Source of the DNA: Melioribacteraceae bacterium 4301-Me
GTDB taxonomy: Bacteria; Bacteroidota; Ignavibacteria; Ignavibacteriales; Melioribacteraceae
Assembly (NCBI GenBank): GCA_041538185.1
Contig: JBGORM010000005.1
Coordinates: 62,001 to 126,000, forward strand
Direction: 5' to 3'
DNA length: 64,000 nt
Position numbers and translations under genes: made by a program. The notes under the pieces were generated by a model. It saw only the letters and a list, made by a program, of their open reading frames with translations. It had not been told where the DNA came from and ran no database searches. Below are positions 51,859-60,513 of the stretch, piece after piece (the stretch's first letter is position 1; each line of letters starts with the position of its first letter).

Positions 51859-53259
51859 ATGGAAAATAAAAATAATGCAAATCATTTAATTAGGGGATTA
51901 GGATTAACTGCTTGCACAATGATTGTAGCCGGCTCAATGATTGGTTCAGGAATTTTTCGTAAGCCATCATCAATGGCAGCGCAGTTAATGTCGCCCGAAT
52001 TGTTAATTATAGTCTGGGTGGTTGCGGGTTTTATTACTTTAATTGGAGCAGCAGTAAATTCAGAAATAGCGGGAATGATTTCTGAAACTGGTGGACAGTT
52101 TATTTACTTCAAAGAAATGTACGGTGATTTTACAGCTTACCTTTATGGTTGGTCAGTTTTATCAGTAATACAAACTGGAAGTCAGGCTGCTATTGCTTAT
52201 GCTTTCGCAGAATATGTTGGCTACTTTTTTAAATTTCCAGACTTACCAAAAGCATTTCAAAATTTTTCATTATATATGCCTCTTGTTGGTAACATACACC
52301 CTTTTGTTGATTTCGGTACAAAATCAATCGCAATTTTATGTATTATTTTTTTAACAGGAATAAACTATGTGGGCGTAGTTTTTGGAGGCGCCGTTCAAAC
52401 TGTTGTTACATACATAAAAATTGGAACTATGATTATACTTTCTGCAGTGCTATTAATATTTGGTAGAGGGAATGTATCTAATATCTATACTGGTTTTAGT
52501 ATGCCTCAAGAATCATTTCCCACAATTTTTGCTGCAGTGGGACTTGCACTTTCAGGTGCGTTCTGGGCTTACGATGGCTGGAACAATTTAACTTTCGTAT
52601 CTGGTGAAGTAAAAAACCCTCAAAGAAATGTTTCACTTGGTTTATTGTTTGGAACTTTAATTGTTATTGCCGTTTATGTATTAATTAATCTTGCTTATCT
52701 ATATGTGCTCCCGATAGATGAAATGGCAAAATCGCCGCTTGTAGCTGCAAGTGCAACGGAGAAAATTTTTGGAAATTTAGGCGGCTCAATAATTTCTATT
52801 GCTGTTATAATTTCAACATTTGGTGCTCTTAATGGAAGCATACTTTCAACTGCTCGAGTACAATTTGCAATGGCAGAAAAGAATTTATTTTTTACTACCC
52901 TAGGAAAGGTTCATCCAAAATTTAAAACACCGCATGTTTCACTTGTAGTACAAGGTATTTGGTCAGCTGTATTAGTCTTATCAGGTTCATTTGATACAAT
53001 TACTGATTACGTAATGTTTGCAGCATGGATGTTTTACATGTTGGGAGCCGCTGGAGTATTTATTTTGCGAAAAAGAATGCCGGAAAAACACAGACCATTC
53101 AAAGTTTGGGGTTATCCATATCTACCAATTCTTTTTGTAATATTTGCTTTTGTGTTCTTAGTTAATACTGTTATCTCTGATACATCCAATGCAATGATGG
53201 GATTAATACTTGTCCTTTCAGGCTCGCCGTTTTACTTTTATTGGAAATATAAAAAGTAA
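51859..53259 (+). CDS. APC-superfamily amino acid permease
   Basis: 466 aa, about 12 membrane helices. The first helix contains VAGSMIGSGIF, the broken-helix GSGIF signature of LAT/APC transporters; SEIAGMISETGGQFIYFKEMYG and FWAYDGWNNLTFVSGEVKNPQRN are typical of L-type permeases. It imports or exchanges amino acids at the inner membrane. No clear ribosome-binding site before ATG. It lies downstream of the repeat-packed gap, so its promoter must lie in or next to those repeats. Confidence 0.92.
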   Translation: MENKNNANHLIRGLGLTACTMIVAGSMIGSGIFRKPSSMAAQLMSPELLIIVWVVAGFITLIGAAVNSEIAGMISETGGQFIYFKEMYGDFTAYLYGWSVLSVIQTGSQAAIAYAFAEYVGYFFKFPDLPKAFQNFSLYMPLVGNIHPFVDFGTKSIAILCIIFLTGINYVGVVFGGAVQTVVTYIKIGTMIILSAVLLIFGRGNVSNIYTGFSMPQESFPTIFAAVGLALSGAFWAYDGWNNLTFVSGEVKNPQRNVSLGLLFGTLIVIAVYVLINLAYLYVLPIDEMAKSPLVAASATEKIFGNLGGSIISIAVIISTFGALNGSILSTARVQFAMAEKNLFFTTLGKVHPKFKTPHVSLVVQGIWSAVLVLSGSFDTITDYVMFAAWMFYMLGAAGVFILRKRMPEKHRPFKVWGYPYLPILFVIFAFVFLVNTVISDTSNAMMGLILVLSGSPFYFYWKYKK

Positions 53260-53409
53260 GGCTTAACCTTAATTTTATTTTTGAGTAAATATTAATTTTA
53301 GTTATTTTACAGTTAAAACTTGGAGTAATGATAATTGCGGTTGGTTATCAAACTCTTAGCAGAGAACTCACCTTCAATTTCCATACATAGTTGAATGAAG
53401 ACACTAATT

Positions 53410-53572
53410 ACACGAATTCTCACGAATTGTATTTAATCTCTCTTGTGTAGTAGAAAATTAATTTTTGAAATTAATATCTTTAGCCGAATCAAACTTCAAT
53501 AAAATTGAATCTTAAAACCATTCCTAATTTTTAATTCCTAATTCCTAACTTTTAATTCCTGATTCCTAATTT
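53410..53572. repeat. ACACGAATT repeat and ATTCCTA tandem tract
   Basis: ACACGAATTCTCACGAATT lies at 53410-53428; degenerate ATTCCTAA/TTTTTAATTCC units fill 53518-53572 and supply the last ~12 codons and the stop of the minus-strand permease gene. No gene was seen in 53260-53537. Confidence 0.7.
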
Positions 53573-55412
53573 TCATCATTTCTTTCAACTTCGGTTCATA
53601 ATCCATATGAAAATGAAACGAGGGAAATTTTTTAGGAAGGTGGGTGATTTGATAAACAAGTACACTAATTGAAATCCTATCAAGCCACGAGGAAAGTGGC
53701 CATCCAAAATGTACGTGTATTTCTTTCTCTGACGATACTTCATATTCAATTGTTTTTAATAGGCCATGTATCATATCAAACAAACCAACGCCTCTTTGTC
53801 TTGAAAGCCAAAAGTGATTCGTATGTTTCGATTCAGGCATTTCAGTTCTTGGTAAGTAAAAACTTACGTAAACAGAATTATCTTCGTTGAGTCCTTTTTC
53901 TTCTTCGCGCGGCCTCCTAAAATAAATATTAACGACTTTTGATTTAATTTCGATTATCTTAAAAATTATTTCCATTGGTGAGTTTGAAAGCTTCCGTACT
54001 GCTATTTCTGGCGACCTTGTCTTAGCAATTCTAATTCCTGCTATCAATACTAAAGTTGAAATGAAAAGCCATAATAAAGTGCCATAAGGTCTATGTATAA
54101 TTATATAAATGAATGTGCTCAATAGAATAATAAACAACACTAAGGTTCCTACTCTTGAGGTCGGCTCTGTAATTTCTTTCCTACCCATTGAATATCTGTA
54201 TTTCAAAAGAGAAGCAGTGTTTATAACAAAACTTGCAACTAAACCCACAGCATACATTTCAGCTAAAATTGCTTGACTGCCACTTGTAATAAAAATTATA
54301 AATGAATAAAAAGAGGCATTAATTAAATGAATCTTATAAAAAGATTGTCTCTTATTTGTACTAATAAGCCAATGGAAAGAATATTTTTCTGCTATTTTTT
54401 CAATTAACTCTGCTGAAGCAACCATTGCAGTGTTTACTGCCATTATTAAAGTAATAGAAGCAGTAGCACTTACCAATAAAGCAAAAAATTCTCCGTTTAC
54501 TGACTTTGCGAAAAAAGGAATTAAATCGGTTTCGTGCTGATCAACAGCAATATTTGCAGTTAACGAAAGAAGCGCTATTAAAGGAGTTAGTATTCCTACT
54601 GTAAATGCTAAGAATATGTAGGCTTTTTTTATATCCTTCCAGCTGTTTACTAACGAGGCTGTTTGAAGAACAGATTCTATACCAGAGTAAGCAAGGATGC
54701 AGCTGCCAATCCCTATTATAATAAACTCATAAGATTGAAAAGGATTACCAGCCGATAAATCAGCTAAAAAACCATTGAATCCTTTTCCTAAAATTACAAG
54801 TGAGTTGTGGTTGAAGTTTAATATTCCACCAAGTATTAAGTTCAATAAAATAAAAGAAGCCAGCACAAAAATTCCGAAAGTAAATTTGGCATTTTCCTTA
54901 ATACCGATAATATTTAGTAGAGCTATAAACCAAACAACAGCAAAGTTAGTTATAAACTTTATGTTTGATCCGAAACCTAAGAATGTTGTTCCATTTTGAA
55001 CTGCACTGACTGTTGAAATTGTAGCTGTCAAAACATAATCTACAAGTATCGATGAGATTGCAATAAAAGAAACGGTAGGACCCCAAACCAAATAAGAAAA
55101 CGAAAATACACCACCGCCTTTCAGACCATTAACTTCTAGGATTTCAGAAATTTCTACCATTTTAGTAGATAAATATCTAATCAAAAGGGAAGTAAGTGCT
55201 ATATAAATTATAGCTTTAAAGCCAATGAACCTATATGCTTCGAAAGGCGCATAATAAATTGATGTAAGTTCATCCATTAAGGTGATGATGCCTATTGCAA
55301 ACCACGTAAGCCACCATTTGCTTCCATGAAAGTATGTTAAAAAATTGCTTTTCTTTATTATTAAAATAAATACAGCAACAAGGACAGTATTTAAAATTAT
55401 AAACCAGTGCAT
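53538..55412 (-). CDS. APC-family permease with cytoplasmic C-terminal domain
   Basis: 624 aa. About 12 membrane helices over residues ~1-455, followed by a ~165-residue soluble region (FYLPRTEMPESKHTNHFWLSR split around a basic patch, IHVHFGWPLSSWLDRISIS) of unknown function. The broken first-helix GSGIF motif of classical permeases is not evident (FSYLVWGPTVSFIAISSILVDYVLT instead), so substrate and even transport direction are uncertain. The last ~12 residues (MKIRNQELKVRN) are encoded by the ATTCCTA tandem repeat and are probably an added tail. It is convergent with the other permease. Confidence 0.78.
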   Translation of the reverse strand: MHWFIILNTVLVAVFILIIKKSNFLTYFHGSKWWLTWFAIGIITLMDELTSIYYAPFEAYRFIGFKAIIYIALTSLLIRYLSTKMVEISEILEVNGLKGGGVFSFSYLVWGPTVSFIAISSILVDYVLTATISTVSAVQNGTTFLGFGSNIKFITNFAVVWFIALLNIIGIKENAKFTFGIFVLASFILLNLILGGILNFNHNSLVILGKGFNGFLADLSAGNPFQSYEFIIIGIGSCILAYSGIESVLQTASLVNSWKDIKKAYIFLAFTVGILTPLIALLSLTANIAVDQHETDLIPFFAKSVNGEFFALLVSATASITLIMAVNTAMVASAELIEKIAEKYSFHWLISTNKRQSFYKIHLINASFYSFIIFITSGSQAILAEMYAVGLVASFVINTASLLKYRYSMGRKEITEPTSRVGTLVLFIILLSTFIYIIIHRPYGTLLWLFISTLVLIAGIRIAKTRSPEIAVRKLSNSPMEIIFKIIEIKSKVVNIYFRRPREEEKGLNEDNSVYVSFYLPRTEMPESKHTNHFWLSRQRGVGLFDMIHGLLKTIEYEVSSEKEIHVHFGWPLSSWLDRISISVLVYQITHLPKKFPSFHFHMDYEPKLKEMMKIRNQELKVRN

Positions 55413-55478
55413 AGTGTTATGAGTTGCCGATTAAATAGAATGAATAAAAAACTTGGTCTTCATTAATTAACTGGCTGG

Positions 55479-56015
55479 CTAGTGAGGAAATTTATCTTTG
55501 TATAATTTTATACTGTTGTTTATAACTTTATAAGCCTCGTCTTTTCCAAAGAACTGCTCTACAATTACATTCTTATGCTCTAATTTCTTGTAATCTTCAA
55601 AAAATCTTTTTAGTTGGATTGTTGTATGCGGGGGTAATTGTTCGAGATTATCGATATAATTTACTGACATGTCATTTTTAGCGACAGAAATGATTTTATC
55701 GTCGTACTCTTCGCCGTCAATCATTCGCATTAAGCCAAGCACTTTTGCCTCAATAATACATAAGGGGTCAACAGTTGCAGAGCAAATTACCAAAATATCG
55801 AGCGGGTCACCATCGTCACAAAAAGTTTGTGGAATAAATCCATAGTTAGCTGGATAATAAACAGCAGAGAACAAAATTCTGTCTACCCGTATCATTCCGC
55901 TTTTTTTATCGAGTTCATATTTAATTTGTGAGCCTTCTGGAATTTCTATAACTGCATTAACAATTTCAGGCGCTTTATCTCCAATATCAACTTCATGCCA
56001 GGGATGTAAAGTCAT
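55479..56015 (-). CDS. ppa: Inorganic pyrophosphatase (family I)
   Basis: 178 aa, standard length for soluble family I enzymes. IEIPEGSQIKYELDK near the start, VDRILFSAVYYPANYGFIPQTFCDDGDPLDILV with the DGDPLD metal-binding signature, and AKNDMSVNYIDNLEQLP, KRFFEDYKKLEHK. It hydrolyses pyrophosphate in the cytoplasm and pulls biosynthetic reactions forward. A micro-protein gene ends 36 nt upstream in the same direction. Confidence 0.96.
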   Translation of the reverse strand: MTLHPWHEVDIGDKAPEIVNAVIEIPEGSQIKYELDKKSGMIRVDRILFSAVYYPANYGFIPQTFCDDGDPLDILVICSATVDPLCIIEAKVLGLMRMIDGEEYDDKIISVAKNDMSVNYIDNLEQLPPHTTIQLKRFFEDYKKLEHKNVIVEQFFGKDEAYKVINNSIKLYKDKFPH

Positions 56016-56051
56016 AGTTTATTTCTTAAAAAGTGAATTACTTATCCAAAT

Positions 56052-56171
56052 TTAAACTATAAAAAGCCCATAAACAATATAACCTATTAGTGCTAATACG
56101 CTAACGAGTATAAGAAACATTAAGAAGTAAAACGAAAAATCTAAACCCCTATCTTTTTTTGAATCACTCAC
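56052..56171 (-). CDS. 39-aa single-helix membrane micro-protein
   Basis: From the GTG at 56171 a 39-codon frame reads MSDSKKDRGLDFSFYF, then a strongly hydrophobic stretch of about 23 residues (LMFLILVSVLALIGYIVYGL), ending IV-stop at 56052. Charged N-terminus followed by one helix is a coherent small membrane protein. A weak AGAGA precedes the GTG. It lies between the TPR gene and ppa, all minus strand. Not recognised; coding status is probable, not proven. Confidence 0.55.
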   Translation of the reverse strand: MSDSKKDRGLDFSFYFLMFLILVSVLALIGYIVYGLFIV

Positions 56172-56278
56172 TTTTAATCTCTGTAAGTCTAATTTTTATA
56201 AATCGTTATTTATAACAAGTTTTTTATTGTTTTCATTTCATTATTTTATTTTATGCCAAGCTACGATATTAATTAAGT

Positions 56279-57664
56279 TTAATCGGCACTTAACATTCTT
56301 AATCCTTTTTTTGCAATTACATTTTTAGGGTCAAGAACCAAGACTCTTTTATATAGTTTAATTGCCTCACTATAATTTCCTAATTGATGTTCTGATGAAG
56401 CCAGCATAATTAAAAATGGAAGAACGTCGGCTTTCAGCTGCAAAGCTTTTTTTAAGTAATTAGATGCTAACGAGTAATTTTTTCTTTCGAAAGCACGTTG
56501 ACCTAAATAGCCATAAGCATCAGCGCCTTCATTTCTGTAATTACTCTCTTTTCCTTCAATTAATTTCAACACAATCTGAAACTCATCTTCTACTTTAGAG
56601 AGTGAATCTAAAGCTTTATATACTTGTGCAAGCCAGAAGTGCGTGGAAACTTGGTTTTCGTTCAATCTAATAGCTTTAAGTAGGGCTTTTCTACTCTCGT
56701 CATATTTTTGTTCTTGAAAATATGCAAATCCAATATACCTATAAGCTGGTTCATTATTTGAGTCAACCTCGATTTGCTTTTTATAGAATTTTATAGCTTT
56801 GTCGTAATCTTTTTTAAGATAATTTAAATTTGCTAAGTCGATAAATATTTCTTTTAAGGTGCTGTCCTTTTGATATGCCTTGCTAAAAGATTGTAAAGCC
56901 AGGGAATCTTTATTAATAATTTCGGCTGCTCTACCTATTTTAATTAAATCCATAATATTGAGAAGTGAATCTGGAAGAGAAGTATATAAATTTACGGATT
57001 CATCGAGTTTAGTAAGGTAATATGCTGTAATTGCTTGTATTTTTTTTAGAGTATTATTGTTAGGATATAATTGTAAGCCACTCTTAGAATAATTATATGC
57101 TTCATTATATTTCCCTACTTCAAGAAACGAATTAGCAGCTTCTACATAAGCATCTTCACTTTTTTCTATATTTAAGTATTTAGTTAAATAAAAGGCAGCA
57201 TTTTGATAAAGCTTAGCTAAATAAAATATTTTTGAAATATTTTTTATTGCCTGTACATTTGTTGAATCAACATGTAGAATTCTTAAGTAAGCGTTAACCG
57301 CATCTGTATATTTCTTTTGTTTATAATAAACCTCTGCTAATTTAAACTTTAGCGGGATATTTAATGAATCTCTTTTTTCGACTTCCAAATAATTACTTGC
57401 AGCAAGTTCTAAGACGCCTAATTTATTGTATACATCCCCAATCATTTCCTGTACTTTAATATTACCAGGCTCTTTTTCTCTAAGTATTATTAAAACTTTT
57501 AAGGCGGTGTCGGTCGAATCGACAGTTAACAAATCTTTGGCTAAGGTCAGGGCTTTTTCAAAATTACTGTTCTGAATAGCTTTATATGCCTCTTCAGATT
57601 TAGATTGTGCAAATAGAAGAGACACACTCAAAATAAAAAATAAAATAATGCTAATCTTTTTCAT
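56279..57664 (-). CDS. Secreted TPR-repeat protein
   Basis: 461 aa with a signal peptide (1-19, ending LLFAQS). At least ten tetratricopeptide-like repeats cover residues ~25-455 (for example AVNAYLRILHVDSTNVQA, DKAIKFYKKQIEVDSNNEPAYRYIG, EAIKLYKRVLVLDPKNVIA). It probably acts as a periplasmic scaffold. It is the last clear member of the ExbB-ExbD-ExbD-TonB-PstS-like cluster, 13 nt after the PstS-like gene, so it may organise that TonB complex. Confidence 0.9.
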   Translation of the reverse strand: MKKISIILFFILSVSLLFAQSKSEEAYKAIQNSNFEKALTLAKDLLTVDSTDTALKVLIILREKEPGNIKVQEMIGDVYNKLGVLELAASNYLEVEKRDSLNIPLKFKLAEVYYKQKKYTDAVNAYLRILHVDSTNVQAIKNISKIFYLAKLYQNAAFYLTKYLNIEKSEDAYVEAANSFLEVGKYNEAYNYSKSGLQLYPNNNTLKKIQAITAYYLTKLDESVNLYTSLPDSLLNIMDLIKIGRAAEIINKDSLALQSFSKAYQKDSTLKEIFIDLANLNYLKKDYDKAIKFYKKQIEVDSNNEPAYRYIGFAYFQEQKYDESRKALLKAIRLNENQVSTHFWLAQVYKALDSLSKVEDEFQIVLKLIEGKESNYRNEGADAYGYLGQRAFERKNYSLASNYLKKALQLKADVLPFLIMLASSEHQLGNYSEAIKLYKRVLVLDPKNVIAKKGLRMLSAD

Positions 57665-57677
57665 CGCGTTGTTCCAA

Positions 57678-58553
57678 TTAATATAATTGTATTAGCTTTA
57701 CAGGTACAGTAGCTGGACCAAGTTTATTATCTGCTACTATTTTTTGCCCCTCGTTACTAGTTAAAAAAGTGGTAAAGCCGGAAGCTAAACCAAGTCCTAC
57801 CTCGTTCAATAAAATAATGGTTGTTCTAGTTAGCGGATAAGTTTCATTAACAAAATATCCTTGGGAGGGGCTATAATAAGTTGTTTCGTTCGCGTTATTC
57901 ATACCAAGTTTAAGAGCTTTAATTTTGGTGTTTGAGCCTATCAAATCAATGCCTACAAATCCCATAGCATTTTTCACTTTTAAGATTTTATCGATGACAT
58001 CTTTTTCGTTGTAAACAATATTTACATATTTAGGTTCGTTCCCATTAAGTAATTTTTGGGTTATAAATTCGTAAACGCCCGAATTTTTTTGCGGTAAATA
58101 GATTTTATAAGAAAAATCTTTTCCTGTAAGAAGATTTATTAATGTTGGAATTTTTATTCTATCAACGGCGCTTACAGAAGGAACAATTACAGCCACTCCA
58201 TCGTAACAGAATTTAAATACCTTAGTGTCAGGTCTTTTTTTAGATATAAATTCTTTTTCTTCATTATTTAGTTCTCGTGAACAAACAAAAAATTTTGCTT
58301 CATTGTTTAACACTTTTGCTATTCCTTCTCTTGCAGTTATAAATTCAAGATCAATAACTGCATTATTATAAAGTGAAACGAACTTGTCTCTTTCGGCAAT
58401 CATTACTTTTTTTAGAGATTCATCAACATAAGCCTTTAAGTAACCTTTTGTGGGAGTTTCTTTAGGTTCACTGCATCCTAAAAAAAGTGGAATGAAAAGA
58501 GTAAAACTAAACCACAAACAAAACATGCTAACACTATTCCTTTTCATTTGCAT
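57678..58553 (-). CDS. PstS-like substrate-binding lipoprotein
   Basis: 291 aa. Lipobox LFLGC (cysteine ~27) after a leader with several possible starts (ATG at 58553 or 58547). The mature domain is a type-2 periplasmic binding fold of PstS type: GYLKAYVDESLKKVM, AREGIAKVLNNEAKFFVCSREL, FCYDGVAVIVP, LLTGKDF, NSGVYEFITQKLL, NAMGFVGI, YPLTRTTIIL. The usual phosphate-contact TGSG motif is not obvious. No ABC-transporter genes are nearby; instead it follows tonB. It overlaps the small membrane gene upstream by 20 nt. Its ligand could be phosphate or something else. Confidence 0.82.
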   Translation of the reverse strand: MQMKRNSVSMFCLWFSFTLFIPLFLGCSEPKETPTKGYLKAYVDESLKKVMIAERDKFVSLYNNAVIDLEFITAREGIAKVLNNEAKFFVCSRELNNEEKEFISKKRPDTKVFKFCYDGVAVIVPSVSAVDRIKIPTLINLLTGKDFSYKIYLPQKNSGVYEFITQKLLNGNEPKYVNIVYNEKDVIDKILKVKNAMGFVGIDLIGSNTKIKALKLGMNNANETTYYSPSQGYFVNETYPLTRTTIILLNEVGLGLASGFTTFLTSNEGQKIVADNKLGPATVPVKLIQLY

Positions 58554-58743
58554 TATTTCTTTTAACTTTATACTTAGTTATTACTATTCTATAGGTTCCA
58601 TAAAGAACAAATACAATGCCCATTATTTCTTTTAGTTGAGAAGGCAAATTTGTCGTGGAAATATTAGTAAAAAGAAATGCAAGACCAAACAAGATAAACA
58701 AGCTACCGGCACTGTAAGCAATATAACGTAAAAGCTTTTGCAT
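58534..58743 (-). CDS. Small two-helix membrane protein of the TonB cluster
   Basis: 69 aa: two hydrophobic segments (~10-28 and ~40-55) with a basic C-terminal tail (KYKVKRNNANEKE). It starts 4 nt after tonB and its end overlaps the PstS-like gene by 20 nt, which suggests translational coupling in one transcript. Family not recognised; probably an inner-membrane accessory of the complex. Confidence 0.78.
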   Translation of the reverse strand: MQKLLRYIAYSAGSLFILFGLAFLFTNISTTNLPSQLKEIMGIVFVLYGTYRIVITKYKVKRNNANEKE

Positions 58744-58747
58744 TTTA

Positions 58748-59521
58748 TTATTTATTCAACTCGAACTTAAAAGGAATAACAACCCAAACAGTAATAGGGT
58801 GTTGATTTTGAAGAGCAGGGGTAAAAACACTTTTCATTGCAGCGTCTATTGCTGCTTGGTTAAAAATTTCAGCATCAGTTTTAATAACAACGGCTTTTTT
58901 GGGTTTGCCTTCTTTATCCACCAATACTTTCACATATACTTTTCCACTTATACCTGCTCTTTGAGCAATTTCGGGGTAAACTGGTTTAGCAGCTACTACT
59001 ATTTCTGGACCTTTTTCATAAGGAACGAATGCATTTATATCGGGCTCTTTATCTTCATCTTTCTCAATTTTAATATCTTGTGTTATTTGTGTGGTAACAT
59101 TGCCAGTGCCGTTACCAATTGTAGGAGAAGACATTTGACTCATTTCCTCCTGAGTAGCTATCGTTTGTTCTGCAGGTGCTTTTTCGTCTGGTACTGGAAC
59201 AGGAACCCCAACGGTTGGCTTAGCTACAGGTCCTGATACTGCAATTTGCGGTGGCACTTCATTTGCAATAGAAGGTGGTGGACCCAACTCACTGTACTTC
59301 ATTATTCTAACTACGGGTGCTGATTCCTCTTCGTTTTTATTAATTGATTGGATAAAATAATATAAGCCAACACCCAAAATATGGAGCAACACAGCAACCA
59401 CTAAACCAATAGTATAATTTCTCGTATAGAATTTTTTTAATTCGAAGGCACCAAAGAAATTTTCTGGGAATCCATCACTTTGTGGTTTGTTTATAACTAT
59501 TGTATTCATTTTAGATTCCAT
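58748..59521 (-). CDS. tonB: TonB energy transducer
   Basis: 257 aa. Short cytoplasmic N-terminus (with an ELKKFYTRNYTIG box), one membrane helix ~36-55, a proline-rich periplasmic span (PVAKPTVGVPVPVPDEKAPA), and a C-terminal TonB domain ~170-257 (VYPEIAQRAGISGKVYVKVLVD, FTPALQNQHPITVWVVIPF). Starts are possible at 59521 or the ATG at 59509; the second has a GGA-type site. It transfers proton-motive energy from ExbBD to outer-membrane receptors, two of which occur in this window. Confidence 0.92.
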   Translation of the reverse strand: MESKMNTIVINKPQSDGFPENFFGAFELKKFYTRNYTIGLVVAVLLHILGVGLYYFIQSINKNEEESAPVVRIMKYSELGPPPSIANEVPPQIAVSGPVAKPTVGVPVPVPDEKAPAEQTIATQEEMSQMSSPTIGNGTGNVTTQITQDIKIEKDEDKEPDINAFVPYEKGPEIVVAAKPVYPEIAQRAGISGKVYVKVLVDKEGKPKKAVVIKTDAEIFNQAAIDAAMKSVFTPALQNQHPITVWVVIPFKFELNK

Positions 59522-59523
59522 AA

Positions 59524-60018
59524 TTAAATTGCTTTAGACATTTCTTTTTGATCTATCTCATTCATGGGTGCTAAAGAAAACCTTGTAATTGAATCGAGAT
59601 TTAATTCGTCTAAAACATCAATCATTACATGGTATTTGCTTTTTCTATCTATCTTTACTAAAACAACAAGTTTTGGATTTTTTTGAGCTTCACCAATCAA
59701 GAATTTGTGTAAATTATCCATCGACATTTTCTTAGGTATATCAATTCCATAATTCCAATACACAGTATTTTTTTCATCTATTCTAAGAGTGAGTAAATTT
59801 GATTCTGCCATTTCTACTTTAGCATCCTTAGGTGGAAGATTAATTTCCATTGTTTGTGGTTTTCTGAAAACTGTTGTAAGCATAAAAAATGTTAACAACA
59901 AAAAAGCCACATCCACCATAGGGGTCATATCAATCCTTATTGCTACTCTTCTTTTTTTCTTTTTACTTCCTTTTTTTCTTCTACTGCTTGCACCACCGCC
60001 AACATCCACTCCAGCCAT
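59524..60018 (-). CDS. exbD: ExbD/TolR-family protein (second copy)
   Basis: 164 aa; AAGGAG before ATG. A very basic N-terminus (SSRRKKGSKKKKRRVAIR), then the ExbD signature RIDMTPMVDVAFLLLTFFMLTT with the membrane aspartate, and a periplasmic domain (~65-164). Part of the proton channel motor with ExbB. The tandem exbD pair is typical of Bacteroidetes-type TonB systems. Confidence 0.93.
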   Translation of the reverse strand: MAGVDVGGGASSRRKKGSKKKKRRVAIRIDMTPMVDVAFLLLTFFMLTTVFRKPQTMEINLPPKDAKVEMAESNLLTLRIDEKNTVYWNYGIDIPKKMSMDNLHKFLIGEAQKNPKLVVLVKIDRKSKYHVMIDVLDELNLDSITRFSLAPMNEIDQKEMSKAI

Positions 60019-60030
60019 TTTTTCTCCTTA

Positions 60031-60501
60031 TTAACTTTTTTCTGTTTTAAGATTAGTTACCATTGCAAAACGTGTTATTTGCGTTTTCTGCAGTATATCC
60101 ATTATGTCTGATATTATTCCGTAATCAACATTGGCATCGGCATTAATAATAGTTCTAAGTTTAGGATTGCTTATTCTTGCCTTTATTAATAAATCTGGTA
60201 GTTGGTCTAATGTTACAGGAACAGATTCCTTTAATCTGTTTTCCTGTCCAAACATCGATTGCATCATGTAAAAAGAGTCGAAGCCAAGATATACTTTACC
60301 GCTATCTGAGACAGTAATTTTCATAATATTAGATTCTGGTAGCTTCACGTCTGCGTGAGACAAAGGAAGAATAATCTGAACTTCTTCTGGCGGCCTGAAT
60401 TGAGTAGTAAGCATAAAAAAAGTCAACAGTAAAAATGCCACATCAACCATTGGGGTCATATCTATTCTAATAGGGACTCTTGCTTTTTTAATGTGGGGCA
60501 T
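60031..60501 (-). CDS. exbD: ExbD/TolR-family protein (first copy)
   Basis: 156 aa from the ATG at 60501, chosen because GAGGTG is 5 nt upstream; the in-frame GTG at 60507 overlaps that site. RIDMTPMVDVAFLLLTFFMLTT is shared exactly with the second copy; the periplasmic domain is different and carries an extra insertion (YMMQSMFGQENRLKES). It starts 12 nt after the exbB stop. Confidence 0.93.
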   Translation of the reverse strand: MPHIKKARVPIRIDMTPMVDVAFLLLTFFMLTTQFRPPEEVQIILPLSHADVKLPESNIMKITVSDSGKVYLGFDSFYMMQSMFGQENRLKESVPVTLDQLPDLLIKARISNPKLRTIINADANVDYGIISDIMDILQKTQITRFAMVTNLKTEKS

Positions 60502-60513
60502 ATTCACCTCATT

